A stretch of DNA of 64,000 nt, from contig NZ_CP074102.1 of assembly GCF_018310535.1 (NCBI RefSeq), forward strand, positions 5,394,001 to 5,458,000, in the 5' to 3' direction. This DNA comes from Streptomyces mirabilis. Lineage in GTDB: Bacteria > Actinomycetota > Actinomycetes > Streptomycetales > Streptomycetaceae. Positions 1 through 7,992 of the stretch are shown in pieces. Below the pieces are notes generated by a model that did no database searches, had not been told where the DNA came from, and saw nothing but the letters and a program-made list of their open reading frames with translations. The translations under genes were made by a program, and so were the position numbers. The stretch's first letter is position 1. Each line of letters begins with the position of its first letter.

Positions 1-1078
1 CGCCGAGGGTCGGGCCTATCTTCCTGAGGTCCTTGACCAGATTTTCCAGCACCGACTTGTTCTTCTTCACAACCATGACGCGTGCGCGAGTCATATGCAG
101 GTTCGCCGAGTCGTACAGGGGACGGGTGCGGTCCGGCCTCTTGAACTCCAAGGCGCTGATGCCGCGTTCCAGTGCCATGTAGTCACGGTCGCGCGAGGTC
201 AGACGCTCGATGTCGAAGGCGCCGAGCATGGAGGGGCGGGCACCGAACGAGACGAACTTCGCGGGCCAGTCCTCGTCGTCCTGGTAGTCGATGCCGACCA
301 GGGCGTCCGGGTCGTTCGGGTCGGCGGCGCCCAGGATGTTCTCCTGGCCGATCAGTTCCATGTCGAGACGGCGCTGGGTCTGGCCGCGCAGCAGGTTCAG
401 GGTGCCGCCCAGGACGATGACCAGGCGGTAGCCCGCGTCGATGGCCTTGGCGGTGACGCCGGTGAAGTTGGCGGTCTTGCCGGACTGTACGTAGCCGACG
501 ACGAGTCCGCGCGCGCCATAAGGGTCGTCACGGGTGGGGTCGGCAAGCCGTTCCACGACCGCATGGGCGGCCTCGTCCAGACTGGAGACCGCCGCGTCGC
601 TCCAGCCCTTGCGGCGCAGCAGTCGCTCGTACGAAGTCCAGTAGAAGGAGCGGTTCGCCGCCTGCCCCCGGGTGTACCAGGCCTGGAACTCGCGGCTGAT
701 GGTGACAGGACCCGGTTCCGTGTGGACCGGGACTGTAGCGTCGAACGCTTTGCGTAGATCCGCTTCGAACGCGAGCTTGTCGTAGACCTCGGCGCGGCGC
801 TCCGGGGTGCGCGGCGCGGTGGCCGACCACGTGGGGGACTGTTCGAAGTCCCATGCGGTGAGCTTGCGGCGCCAGAGGACGAGCAACTCGTCGCCGGGGC
901 CCGCGGCCAGGATGCGGTCGTGGAAGCTGGTCATGTCCGTGTCTGCCGGTTCGTCGGTGTCGGCGAGCACGAAGGCGAGCTTGGCGAAGTGCTTGGGGCC
1001 GCGTCGGCTCATCGCGTCGAGGACCTCGCCGTGGAGGTCGGTGATGCGGTCAGGAGTGGGCGTGTTCTCGGCGGTCAC
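1..1078 (-). CDS. Z1-domain P-loop ATPase, defence/R-M associated (3' part outside window)
   Basis: The reading frame is open from a GTG at 1078 down to the left edge, giving about 359 codons, so the C-terminus is missing. Near residues 190-225 it reads RGLVVGYVQSGKTANFTG followed by AGYRLVIVLGGTLNLLRGQT. This is the Walker A region and following strand of the Z1 family, superfamily II-like ATPases found in prokaryotic restriction-like operons. The N-terminal 190 residues are not recognised. The gene lies 53 bp downstream of the GHKL ATPase gene on the same strand, and the pairing of these two families is a known conflict-system arrangement. A GAGAGG sequence lies about 14 nt before the GTG. 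Family confidence is high; the biological target is inferred. Confidence 0.8.
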   Translation of the reverse strand, partial: MTAENTPTPDRITDLHGEVLDAMSRRGPKHFAKLAFVLADTDEPADTDMTSFHDRILAAGPGDELLVLWRRKLTAWDFEQSPTWSATAPRTPERRAEVYDKLAFEADLRKAFDATVPVHTEPGPVTISREFQAWYTRGQAANRSFYWTSYERLLRRKGWSDAAVSSLDEAAHAVVERLADPTRDDPYGARGLVVGYVQSGKTANFTGVTAKAIDAGYRLVIVLGGTLNLLRGQTQRRLDMELIGQENILGAADPNDPDALVGIDYQDDEDWPAKFVSFGARPSMLGAFDIERLTSRDRDYMALERGISALEFKRPDRTRPLYDSANLHMTRARVMVVKKNKSVLENLVKDLRKIGPTLG

Positions 1079-1131
1079 GGCGGCTGGGTGGCCTCTCTGA
1101 TGTACGGGAAGATGCGGGGGAGAGGGGTGGA

Positions 1132-2712
1132 CTAACCCTCGGTGCGGGCGAGTTCGGCCCGTACCGCGGCGACGAGGACGCTGTTCCACAGGGCGACCTT
1201 GTCGGTCTGATTGGCCCAGACCCGCTCCTTCTGGAAGATCTCGTTGAGCATCAGATAGAGAAGGCTCTTGAGGACCGGGGCGTCGTTGGAGCCCCCGCGC
1301 CGGCCGCCGTTGAAGGCATGCCGGTAGTCCTTGTTGAGGGCGACCAAGCGCTCCTTGTGGTCGATCGTGAAGACCAGTTCGGCGGAGTCGGCGCCGGGCG
1401 GCACGTCGAGTTTGGCCCAGGCGAAGGTGACGGGATCATCGCCCTCCAGCTGCGGCAGTTCGTCCCGCAGCGTCCGCTTCAGCTTCGGGTCGATGCCTTT
1501 GCCGGGCGGGATGACGGCCATGCGCTTGACCTCGGTACGCCGCTTGGCGGCCTCGCGGTAGGTCGTCTCCGCCTCACGGATGTATTCGGTGAAGGTGTGG
1601 CCGGCGGTGGGGTCGGCCGCCTTCTCCAGCCCTCGGGCGAACGCCGGGGTGACCTGGACGCCGTCCTTCTTGACGGTCAGGGCGAACACGTCGTTGGGCT
1701 CGGGCGGTAGGTCCACGGCGATCCGGGCGAGAGCGAGGTGGCCCTCCGGGCTGCGGGTGTCGTTCCAACCGCCGGCCTGGACGAGTCGGTCGTTGCGGTA
1801 GAGGTAGAAGCCCTGGCGCTCGGCGAGCGGGCCGATGCCTCGGTAGGCGACCAGGGGAGACTTGGGCGGCCATATGTGCGCGGTGAGCGCGACGTCGCCG
1901 ACGCCTTCGACAGGCGCGACGTACGTACGGGGATAACCCGGGCGGCCCGGGATCCGATAGCCGAACGGGTCGATGTCCTCCACGCTCCGGTGGTCGAGTT
2001 CCTCCCGGGTGTGGACATCCTCGACGACGATGTCCACGTGGAAGCCATCGCGGGCGAGGAAGCGATGGAGGTGGAGACCGAGGTGGGTCTCGAGCCGTTC
2101 GATCGCGTCATTGAGGTAGCGGTCGGTCTGACCGGTGGTGATGGTCTCGAATGCGCGGACCTGGTCCCAGCGCACGATCGTGCCGTGCCAGTCGATGATC
2201 CCGTCGTAGCGGTCGACCAGGTCCTGGCAGTACGTCGCATCGACGATGTCGCAGGTGAAGTCGGCCTGCGCGCGGGCGGTGAGCCAGCGGCGGCCGGCCG
2301 ACGGGCTGCTCTTGGTTCGGCTGATCACGGTGAGAGCATCGGCGTGCGAGAGGGAGGCGGCCTTCAGTCCGGCGCCGAAATGCCCGAGGGCCCCGGCGGC
2401 GTACTTCTCGCGCCCGCCGACGGTCATCGCCGTGTCCAGGCTCGTCTCGTCCATGCCGTGGCCGTCGTCGATGACGAGCAGGCCGACGAGGCGGTCTCGT
2501 CCACCGAGCTCGCCGGTATCCCGCAGGAAGCTCACGACGACGTTGTGGGCTCCTGCGTCGATCGAGTTGTCGATCAGGTCGGCGATGGCCGCCTCGAAGC
2601 CGTAGCCCTGGTGCGCGAGCGATTCGAACGACCTGGCTGCCGGGGGAAGCCGCTTGCTTCCGCTGGTGGGTACGTCGAATTGCCAGTCCGAAGACGGTTG
2701 GTAGGGCGGCAT
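1132..2712 (-). CDS. MutL/MORC-like GHKL ATPase of a restriction-type system
   Basis: A 526-residue protein with a GHKL ATP-binding domain. The first motif is AIADLIDNSIDAGA (residues 42-55), the second IDDGHGMD (81-88), and the glycine-rich lid GHFGAGLKAAS lies at 110-120. The usual catalytic Glu of the first motif (KELVEN in MutL) is Asp here, which I believe is common in this bacterial branch. The C-terminal half carries no recognised nuclease motif. Bacterial GHKL ATPases of this kind have been described beside Z1 ATPases, nucleases and methylases as relatives of eukaryotic MORC proteins. The Z1 gene follows directly, so this looks like the first gene of the operon. The start at 2712 was chosen because GAGGA lies 9 nt upstream; an in-frame ATG at 2760 lacks such a site. 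Confidence 0.82.
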   Translation of the reverse strand: MPPYQPSSDWQFDVPTSGSKRLPPAARSFESLAHQGYGFEAAIADLIDNSIDAGAHNVVVSFLRDTGELGGRDRLVGLLVIDDGHGMDETSLDTAMTVGGREKYAAGALGHFGAGLKAASLSHADALTVISRTKSSPSAGRRWLTARAQADFTCDIVDATYCQDLVDRYDGIIDWHGTIVRWDQVRAFETITTGQTDRYLNDAIERLETHLGLHLHRFLARDGFHVDIVVEDVHTREELDHRSVEDIDPFGYRIPGRPGYPRTYVAPVEGVGDVALTAHIWPPKSPLVAYRGIGPLAERQGFYLYRNDRLVQAGGWNDTRSPEGHLALARIAVDLPPEPNDVFALTVKKDGVQVTPAFARGLEKAADPTAGHTFTEYIREAETTYREAAKRRTEVKRMAVIPPGKGIDPKLKRTLRDELPQLEGDDPVTFAWAKLDVPPGADSAELVFTIDHKERLVALNKDYRHAFNGGRRGGSNDAPVLKSLLYLMLNEIFQKERVWANQTDKVALWNSVLVAAVRAELARTEG

Positions 2713-3235
2713 ACAGGTGTTCCTCGCGGGCCGGGACATGCCCGGGATGCGAGCGGGCATGCCAGTTCAGCTGGTTGCATGTGACGTTAGCGTGAGCGAG
2801 TTGTGAAGGAGTAACGGGATCGGAACAAATGCGCTCGATGTCCATGGACGCGTTCCAGGGGGCGAACCGCAGGAGGCGTGATGCCGTCTCAAGCTTTCGG
2901 GATCCCGTGGCCTTGCCGGTATTGCCGGCCCGAAACGCACCAGAAGGGCCCCTCTGCGGCGGCCGAGCCGCAGCCGACCTTCGCGCCGCCGGTGGCGTCG
3001 CGTCCGATGGGGGGAGGCGTCCAGGGGTGGGAGGTGCTCCTCGCGGCGGGGAGATCGAGTGGGCGTTCGCCCCGGCTCCCCGGGCGCTGGACACGGGGCT
3101 CCAGTACCGCTCCGGCCGGATCGTTGAACGCTCCCGTGCGGTCCGCCGGTCGCTGTCGTTGGTGTCACTGCCCAAGGTGGTACGGGATTTCGATGAACGC
3201 CTTCACGGCGTCTACCTGCAGGAGGGGGATCGGCC
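2713..3235. other. Divergent intergenic region with a possible small or broken reading frame
   Basis: About 520 bp between the minus-strand GHKL gene and the plus-strand SLOG-like gene, so it must hold promoters for both. A plus-strand frame, 2829-3269, is open. Its last 60 or so codons have a plausible protein-like composition (for example RIVERSRAVRRSLSLVSLPK), while the first half looks more coding-like in another frame (around 2880-3050). This could be a decayed or frameshifted small gene that would overlap the next gene by 34 bp. I see no palindrome or RNA gene that I can defend. Confidence 0.3.
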
Positions 3236-3712
3236 ATGCGTGTGGGGATTACCGGGCATCGGGGTTTGAGCCGAGACGTTGAGCGGCAGGTTCGCCGGCT
3301 TCTCGAGGTGGCTGTTCGCGAAATCGATGCGGCTGAATTGGTGGGGGTCTCGTGCATCGCGGACGGCCCGGATGCGTGGTTCGCGGAGGCGGTGCTGAAG
3401 CACGGCGGAGCTCTCGAAGTCGTTGTTCCCGCTGAGCAGTACCGCGAAGGTCTCCCGGAGAGTCACTGGCCGGTCTACGACGCGTTGATGCGTCGTGCGG
3501 CACAGGTGCATCACACGGGCATGGCGGCGTCGGACTCGGACGCGCACATGGCGGGCAGCGAGATCCTGGTGGGCTTGGCCGAGGAACTGTTCGCTGTCTG
3601 GGACGGGAAGCCGGCGTGGGGGTACGGGGGCACTGCCGATGTGGTGTCGTACGCCGAACGGAACGGGGTCCCGGTACGCGTGCTGTGGCCAGAGGGCGCA
3701 ACCCGCGAGTAG
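3236..3712 (+). CDS. Small SLOG-like (Rossmann, nucleotide-binding) protein
   Basis: A 158-residue protein beginning MRVGITGHRGL, with a later AGSEILVGLAEELFAVWDG and GGTADVVSYAERNGVPVRVLWP. The opening strand-loop with GITGHR and the middle ADVV helix are typical of the SLOG/DprA-like superfamily of Rossmann folds, which bind or cleave nucleotides, but I cannot name a subfamily. It has no membrane segment and is cytoplasmic. A GGAGGGGG site lies about 8 nt before the ATG at 3236. The gene is transcribed away from the GHKL/Z1 operon. Some SLOG proteins act as sensors in anti-phage systems, so a link is possible but not shown. Confidence 0.6.
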   Translation: MRVGITGHRGLSRDVERQVRRLLEVAVREIDAAELVGVSCIADGPDAWFAEAVLKHGGALEVVVPAEQYREGLPESHWPVYDALMRRAAQVHHTGMAASDSDAHMAGSEILVGLAEELFAVWDGKPAWGYGGTADVVSYAERNGVPVRVLWPEGATRE

Positions 3713-3958
3713 GACCGGATCAGGCGGGACCCCGTACCCCACTTCTCAGGACGCAACCAAGGTCGCGGCGCAGGCATCATGGGTTCTCCGCGGTGATGAT
3801 TCCGCCGACAGAGCGCCGGCGTGGGCCACTGTGTCGCCTGACAAACCCGGCGACGAGGCCGTGAGTGATCAGTCCTGCGAACTTGGGAAACGGCGGATCA
3901 GCCACCGTCCACCTTTTGGTGACCGCGCCCCGACACCGCCCCACATGAAACCCCGAGC

Positions 3959-5533
3959 CTAACTCGGACGGCAAAGCAGCGGTTTGGCCAGTTCGGTGCA
4001 TGGGCGGTCGCCGTGGGAGCGGATGATGTCCTTGCCGACCTCGTTGGCGAGGTAGCGCAGGAATCCCGCGGCGAGGGAGTTCGCGGGCGGCTCTCCGTAG
4101 GTGTACGCGTACTCGGTCTGCCAGTACGGGTACGCGCCCTCGTCCGCGCCTTCAAGGGTGGCCGGGTAGCCGTCGATGCGAATCTGCTGGACGTCGTCGT
4201 GTGCGGTGGCGGCGCCGACCTCGCTGTGGCCGAGGGCTCCGGGTGTTGAGGCCACGGTGCTCAGGAGGGTCTCGGTGTCGCTGACCTCGCAGCGGCCGGG
4301 CTTGTTCTCGTCCAGCGCCGTGCAGTCGCTCGCGGTGACCGCCAACAGGGGCTTGTTGTCCAGTACTTGGCGTTCCAGTGTGGTCCGGGTGCCTGAGCCG
4401 GGGTTGCGGCTGACGAGGTGGATGGGCACGTTGTTGCCCTTCACCTGGATCCAGTTGGTGATCTTTCCGGCGTAGATGTCCCTGATCTGTTTCAGGGACA
4501 GGTCCTGGACGCCGGCGTCCTTGTTGACGACCAGGGCGAACAGGGACAGGGCGACGGGTCTGGGGAGCAGTTGCGGACGGCCGTCGCTCTTGGGGCCGTC
4601 GCTGAACGTCAGCCGGTCACCCAGTCCCTGGCTGCCCGTCGGTTTGGCCTTCCGGCCCGCCGCGGCCAGGGCGTCGAGCCCCGACACGCCGTGGAACGTG
4701 TCGTCGGTGATGGGTATGAAGGCGTCGGGGCAGGTCCTGTGGTACTGCTTCGCCGCCTCTTGGAGCACTGGCGCGAACGCGGTGGAGCCGGACAGGGTGA
4801 GCGTCCCAGTGGCGCAGTCCAGTGGTGCGGCCGTGGCATCGTGCCTGGTGAACGTCAGGATGGACTGGACGGCGCTGACCATGACGAGGAGGGCGAGCAC
4901 CCACCTGACCGGCTTCGAGGCGAACGGGTAGTACTCGGTCTTCTTGATCTTCCCGCGGCGTACTCCGCCCACGATGCTCGCGACGACCTCGGGCTCGGGG
5001 AACTCCTCGTCCGTGAAGCTCTCCTCGCGTTCCAGGACCGCCAGCACCTTGTAGTGGTCGCCGCGGTTCAGTTTCACCTTGGGCAGTTCGATGACGCCGT
5101 CGGTGACCCCGAGGCCGGGGACGCGTGGTGTGGGGTGCTGGTCGTCGCTGCTCGGCGTGAAGAAGCCGCGCAGCTCGTTGCGGCTGAGTTCGGTCACGAC
5201 CATGCCGACGACGCGGCGGCCCCGGCATTTGACCTGGATGCCCGCGTGGCCCCGGTCGGGCGCCAGATAGCTGTTCTCCACGATGGGGGCCCAGCCGCTG
5301 TTCTCGATCCGCAGCAGCACGAAGGACGGGTCATGCAGCGGGCCGCCGTTGGCCCGCTGCATCTGATGAAGCGCCCCGGCGTACGGTAAGGCGCGTTCGT
5401 CCCGGGCGGTCGTGTCCATCTGGACTCGGTAGCCCAGCCGTTTGCGGCCGACGAGGACGAACTCCCAGAGCGCCGCGATCCCGGGAAGGGCCAAGCCCAG
5501 TACGGCGAACGCGAGTTGCCAGGAACCGTTCAC
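3959..5533 (-). CDS. Membrane-anchored PstS-like substrate-binding protein
   Basis: 524 residues. An N-terminal membrane helix (about 5-27), a cytoplasmic-type or beta-rich region of about 200 residues, and a second helix (about 211-229, VLALLVMVSAVQSILTF) precede a PstS-type phosphate-binding fold. The fold is marked by LTLSGSTAFAPVLQEAAKQY near residue 246 and by VHLVSRNPGSGTRTTLE-like sequence near 366. Free PstS proteins are lipoproteins of about 370 residues working with PstCAB. Here the binding domain is fused behind two helices and no permease or ATPase gene is nearby, so a sensing or anchoring role is more likely than transport. The ATG at 5533 is the natural start. The gene is separated from its neighbours by 246 and 249 bp. 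Confidence 0.7.
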   Translation of the reverse strand: MNGSWQLAFAVLGLALPGIAALWEFVLVGRKRLGYRVQMDTTARDERALPYAGALHQMQRANGGPLHDPSFVLLRIENSGWAPIVENSYLAPDRGHAGIQVKCRGRRVVGMVVTELSRNELRGFFTPSSDDQHPTPRVPGLGVTDGVIELPKVKLNRGDHYKVLAVLEREESFTDEEFPEPEVVASIVGGVRRGKIKKTEYYPFASKPVRWVLALLVMVSAVQSILTFTRHDATAAPLDCATGTLTLSGSTAFAPVLQEAAKQYHRTCPDAFIPITDDTFHGVSGLDALAAAGRKAKPTGSQGLGDRLTFSDGPKSDGRPQLLPRPVALSLFALVVNKDAGVQDLSLKQIRDIYAGKITNWIQVKGNNVPIHLVSRNPGSGTRTTLERQVLDNKPLLAVTASDCTALDENKPGRCEVSDTETLLSTVASTPGALGHSEVGAATAHDDVQQIRIDGYPATLEGADEGAYPYWQTEYAYTYGEPPANSLAAGFLRYLANEVGKDIIRSHGDRPCTELAKPLLCRPS

Positions 5534-5728
5534 GGTCGACTCCCGCAGAAGAAGAGGCTGGGAGGGCCATGGTGGCGGTCGGGTTCCCGGGGCGCCGGGG
5601 GTGCTCAGATCCTTGCGATTGATTTCACCGGGGCGTCACCTGGGACACCTGGGGTTCGCCAGGCAGGGCGACGCCATCACTTCGGGAGCCAGGGGGGCAA
5701 GCTGATGCCCCCCGGTACCCCCGGTACC

Positions 5729-5746
5729 CCCGGCCCCGAGGCCGGG
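5729..5746 (-). terminator. Short G+C hairpin downstream of the SEC-C gene
   Basis: CCCGGCC-CCGA-GGCCGGG is a perfect 7-bp stem with a 4-nt loop, in the gap after the minus-strand SEC-C gene ends at 5783. There is no U-tract, as usual in Streptomyces. The rest of the 249-bp gap (5534-5782) holds G+C-rich repeats of GGTACCCCC but no gene. Confidence 0.35.
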
Positions 5747-5782
5747 AAGCCGGGGAAAGAGAGTCGCCTTACTCGGCGGTGG

Positions 5783-6811
5783 CTACTCGGCGGTGGTTCC
5801 GTGGCACTCCCCATAGCCGCGCTCCGACCCGCACCAGCACTCAACCCCCCGCTGCGGTGGCCAAGCCACAGCCAACCCCCGCGCCGCCAGCGTCGTCGCG
5901 TACTGCGGCAGCAGCGTCGCGTCCGACGGGGACGAGGCCTCCGACGCGGCGAAAGCCTCGTACGACGGGACCGTGCCCGTGACGATGCCGAGGTTCGGGG
6001 TGCCGGAAGTCGCCAGTTCCCGTAGCGAGGCCTCTATGGTCGCGAGGTGTTCCTCGTGGGACGGGTACTCCGAGGAGAGGGTGGGGTACGCCGTCAGGAG
6101 TTCCGTCAGTTCGGTGGTCGGCCAGTGGAGGATCGCCACCGGGAACGGGCGGGACAGTGCCTCCCTGAACGTGCCCAGCTCCGCCCTCAGACGGGAGATT
6201 TCCGCCTGGAGTTCGGCGGGGTTGTCCGAGCCGAGGGACCAGACGCGCTTCGGGTCGTGGAGTTCGTCCAGGGAGACCGGGGACGAGTGGAGGGTGTCGG
6301 CCAGGGTGTCCCAGTTGTCGTGGGCCGCGCCCAGCATGCGGCGGACGCGGTGGCGGCCGAAGAGGAGCGGGTGGGTGGAGTACGGGGGCTCCGACGTCTC
6401 CGTGAGGAGGAGCTGCGCGGCCTGGGTGAACGTCTCCTGCGCCGCTTCCAGCTCGTCGTGGGACTCCAGGGCCTCGGCCACGATCACCCAGGGGGCCGGG
6501 TCCCGGGGTGACGCGGCGCGGATGCCGTCGATGATCGCCCGGGCCTCGGCCTCGTGGCCGTACTCCCACAGGTTCGAGGCCTTGAGGGCGCGGACCAGGT
6601 GGGGATGCTCCAGGGGCGTCGAGGACGACAGCAGGCGGTCGTAGAGCGCGGTGGCTCCAGGGCGGTCGCCGGCCAGTTCGAGGTGGGCCGCTGCCTGCAC
6701 GAGCAGGTGTTCGGCGTCCTCGGGGTAGAGGCCTGCGGTCCGCTCCAGGCGCGCTGCTTCGGCGTTGTGGTCGACGTGCTCGGCAGACGTGTCGGGGCGC
6801 ATGGGGGACAC
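5783..6811 (-). CDS. TPR-like protein with C-terminal SEC-C metal-binding motif
   Basis: 342 residues. The N-terminal half reads as paired helices of tetratricopeptide type (for example HLLVQAAAHLELAGDRPGAT and WVIVAEALESHDELEAAQE). The C-terminus is ECWCGSERGYGECHG, a SEC-C zinc-binding motif of pattern CxCxnCH. SEC-C tails are found on SecA and on many proteins of unknown role. No enzyme motif was seen. It is transcribed alone, diverging from the sortase gene by 162 bp. Start ATG 6811. Confidence 0.65.
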   Translation of the reverse strand: MSPMRPDTSAEHVDHNAEAARLERTAGLYPEDAEHLLVQAAAHLELAGDRPGATALYDRLLSSSTPLEHPHLVRALKASNLWEYGHEAEARAIIDGIRAASPRDPAPWVIVAEALESHDELEAAQETFTQAAQLLLTETSEPPYSTHPLLFGRHRVRRMLGAAHDNWDTLADTLHSSPVSLDELHDPKRVWSLGSDNPAELQAEISRLRAELGTFREALSRPFPVAILHWPTTELTELLTAYPTLSSEYPSHEEHLATIEASLRELATSGTPNLGIVTGTVPSYEAFAASEASSPSDATLLPQYATTLAARGLAVAWPPQRGVECWCGSERGYGECHGTTAE

Positions 6812-6973
6812 CGTACTGCCGATGCCGTTCGAGGGAGAGATACCTGCAGGCCAGAGGGCGGGATCTCTTCGTTGCCCTTGGGTGCCGACGAACGGTTCGG
6901 GCGGTCATGGGGCTGGTGAGTTCGGGGCGCAGCCCTTATCTTGCGGGCCCGGTCGGAGAGGCGAGGCATCGGT

Positions 6974-7819
6974 ATGTGGGCTCCTGGCATCGTGCGGCGC
7001 GGCCTCGGGGCTCCGGGTGTCGTGGATCACGGCACTCGGCGGCGACGGGCCGCGTACCGGCGGGTGGTGTGGGGCGGGGGCGAGGTTCTCGTCACCGTCG
7101 GTCTCCTTCTCCTGCTTCTCGTCGTGCATCAGCTCTGGTGGACCAATCGGCAGGCCCGGGAGGGCGCCGAGAGGAAGGTCCAGGCGTTGGAGAAGGGGTG
7201 GGGGAGCGGGGAGGACGCGGGGGAGGGACAGGGAGAGGCACAGGGCGCGGGTGCGGGGGTGTCGGGTGCGGGGCGTGTCTCGGGTGCCCCGGCGGGGGGT
7301 GGTGCGTCCTCCGGTCGTGGCTCCGGGGCGTCCACCGGGAGTGGGCAGGCTCAGGGAACGCCCCGGTCGTCCCAGGCGTACGCCGTTCTCTCCATTCCCC
7401 GGCTCGGTCTTCGTGTGCCCGTCGCGGAGGGTGTCAGCAAGCGGGATGTCCTCAACAAGGGGTATGTCGGGCACTACCCGCACACCCAACAGGCCGGACA
7501 GGCCGGGAACTTCGCGCTCGCGGGGCATCGGAACACTCATGGGGAGCCGTTCCGGTACATCAACCGGCTGCGGCGGGGGGACGAGATCGATGTCGAGACG
7601 GCGGCGGGGCGCTACGTCTACGTCGTCGACAAGACGCTTGCGCAGACCTCCGCGAATGACGGAGGGGTCATTCGGGAGGTGCCGCGCAGTACCGTTCGGC
7701 CCGCCTACGGGTACAGCGCGCCGGGGTACTACATCACCCTCACCACCTGCACGCCCGAGTACACCTCCCGGTATCGGCTCGTGGTGTGGGGCACGTTGAC
7801 CTCCATGCGCCCCCGTTGA
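6974..7819 (+). CDS. srtE: Class E sortase
   Basis: 281 residues from ATG 6974, preceded by GGAGAGGCGAGG. A single membrane helix (about 36-52) follows a basic N-terminus, then comes an 80-residue Gly/Ser/Ala-rich linker, then the catalytic barrel. Catalytic His185 lies in LAGHRNTHGEPF, Cys259 in TLTTCTPEYTS and Arg266 in SRYRLVVWG. Class E sortases of actinomycetes cut LAxTG-type signals and attach the protein to the cell wall. A candidate substrate with ELAMTGP lies 8 kb away at 15709-16749. The gene stands alone and converges on the MFS gene. Confidence 0.9.
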   Translation: MWAPGIVRRGLGAPGVVDHGTRRRRAAYRRVVWGGGEVLVTVGLLLLLLVVHQLWWTNRQAREGAERKVQALEKGWGSGEDAGEGQGEAQGAGAGVSGAGRVSGAPAGGGASSGRGSGASTGSGQAQGTPRSSQAYAVLSIPRLGLRVPVAEGVSKRDVLNKGYVGHYPHTQQAGQAGNFALAGHRNTHGEPFRYINRLRRGDEIDVETAAGRYVYVVDKTLAQTSANDGGVIREVPRSTVRPAYGYSAPGYYITLTTCTPEYTSRYRLVVWGTLTSMRPR

Positions 7820-7840
7820 CCGCGATCACCGCCCCACCCG

Positions 7841-7965
7841 GGGAACGGTCCCGTCCGGGGAACGGTCCCGTCCGGGGAACGGTCCCGTCCGGGGAACGCT
7901 CCCGTCATCCGACGGAACCGTCCTGCCCGGAGAGCGGCCCCGCCCTGCCCGGAGAGCGGCCCCGC
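7841..7965. repeat. Two tandem repeat blocks between convergent genes
   Basis: Four head-to-tail copies of a 17-bp unit (GGGAACGGTCCCGTCCG) run from 7841 to 7908, the last copy degenerate. Two exact copies of a 22-bp unit (starting CCTGCCCGGAGAGCGG) follow at 7922-7965. The block fills the gap between sortase E (plus) and the MFS gene (minus) and may serve as a bidirectional transcription stop. Confidence 0.75.
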
Positions 7966-7992
7966 CCGGGGACCGGCCCCGCCCGGCAAACG

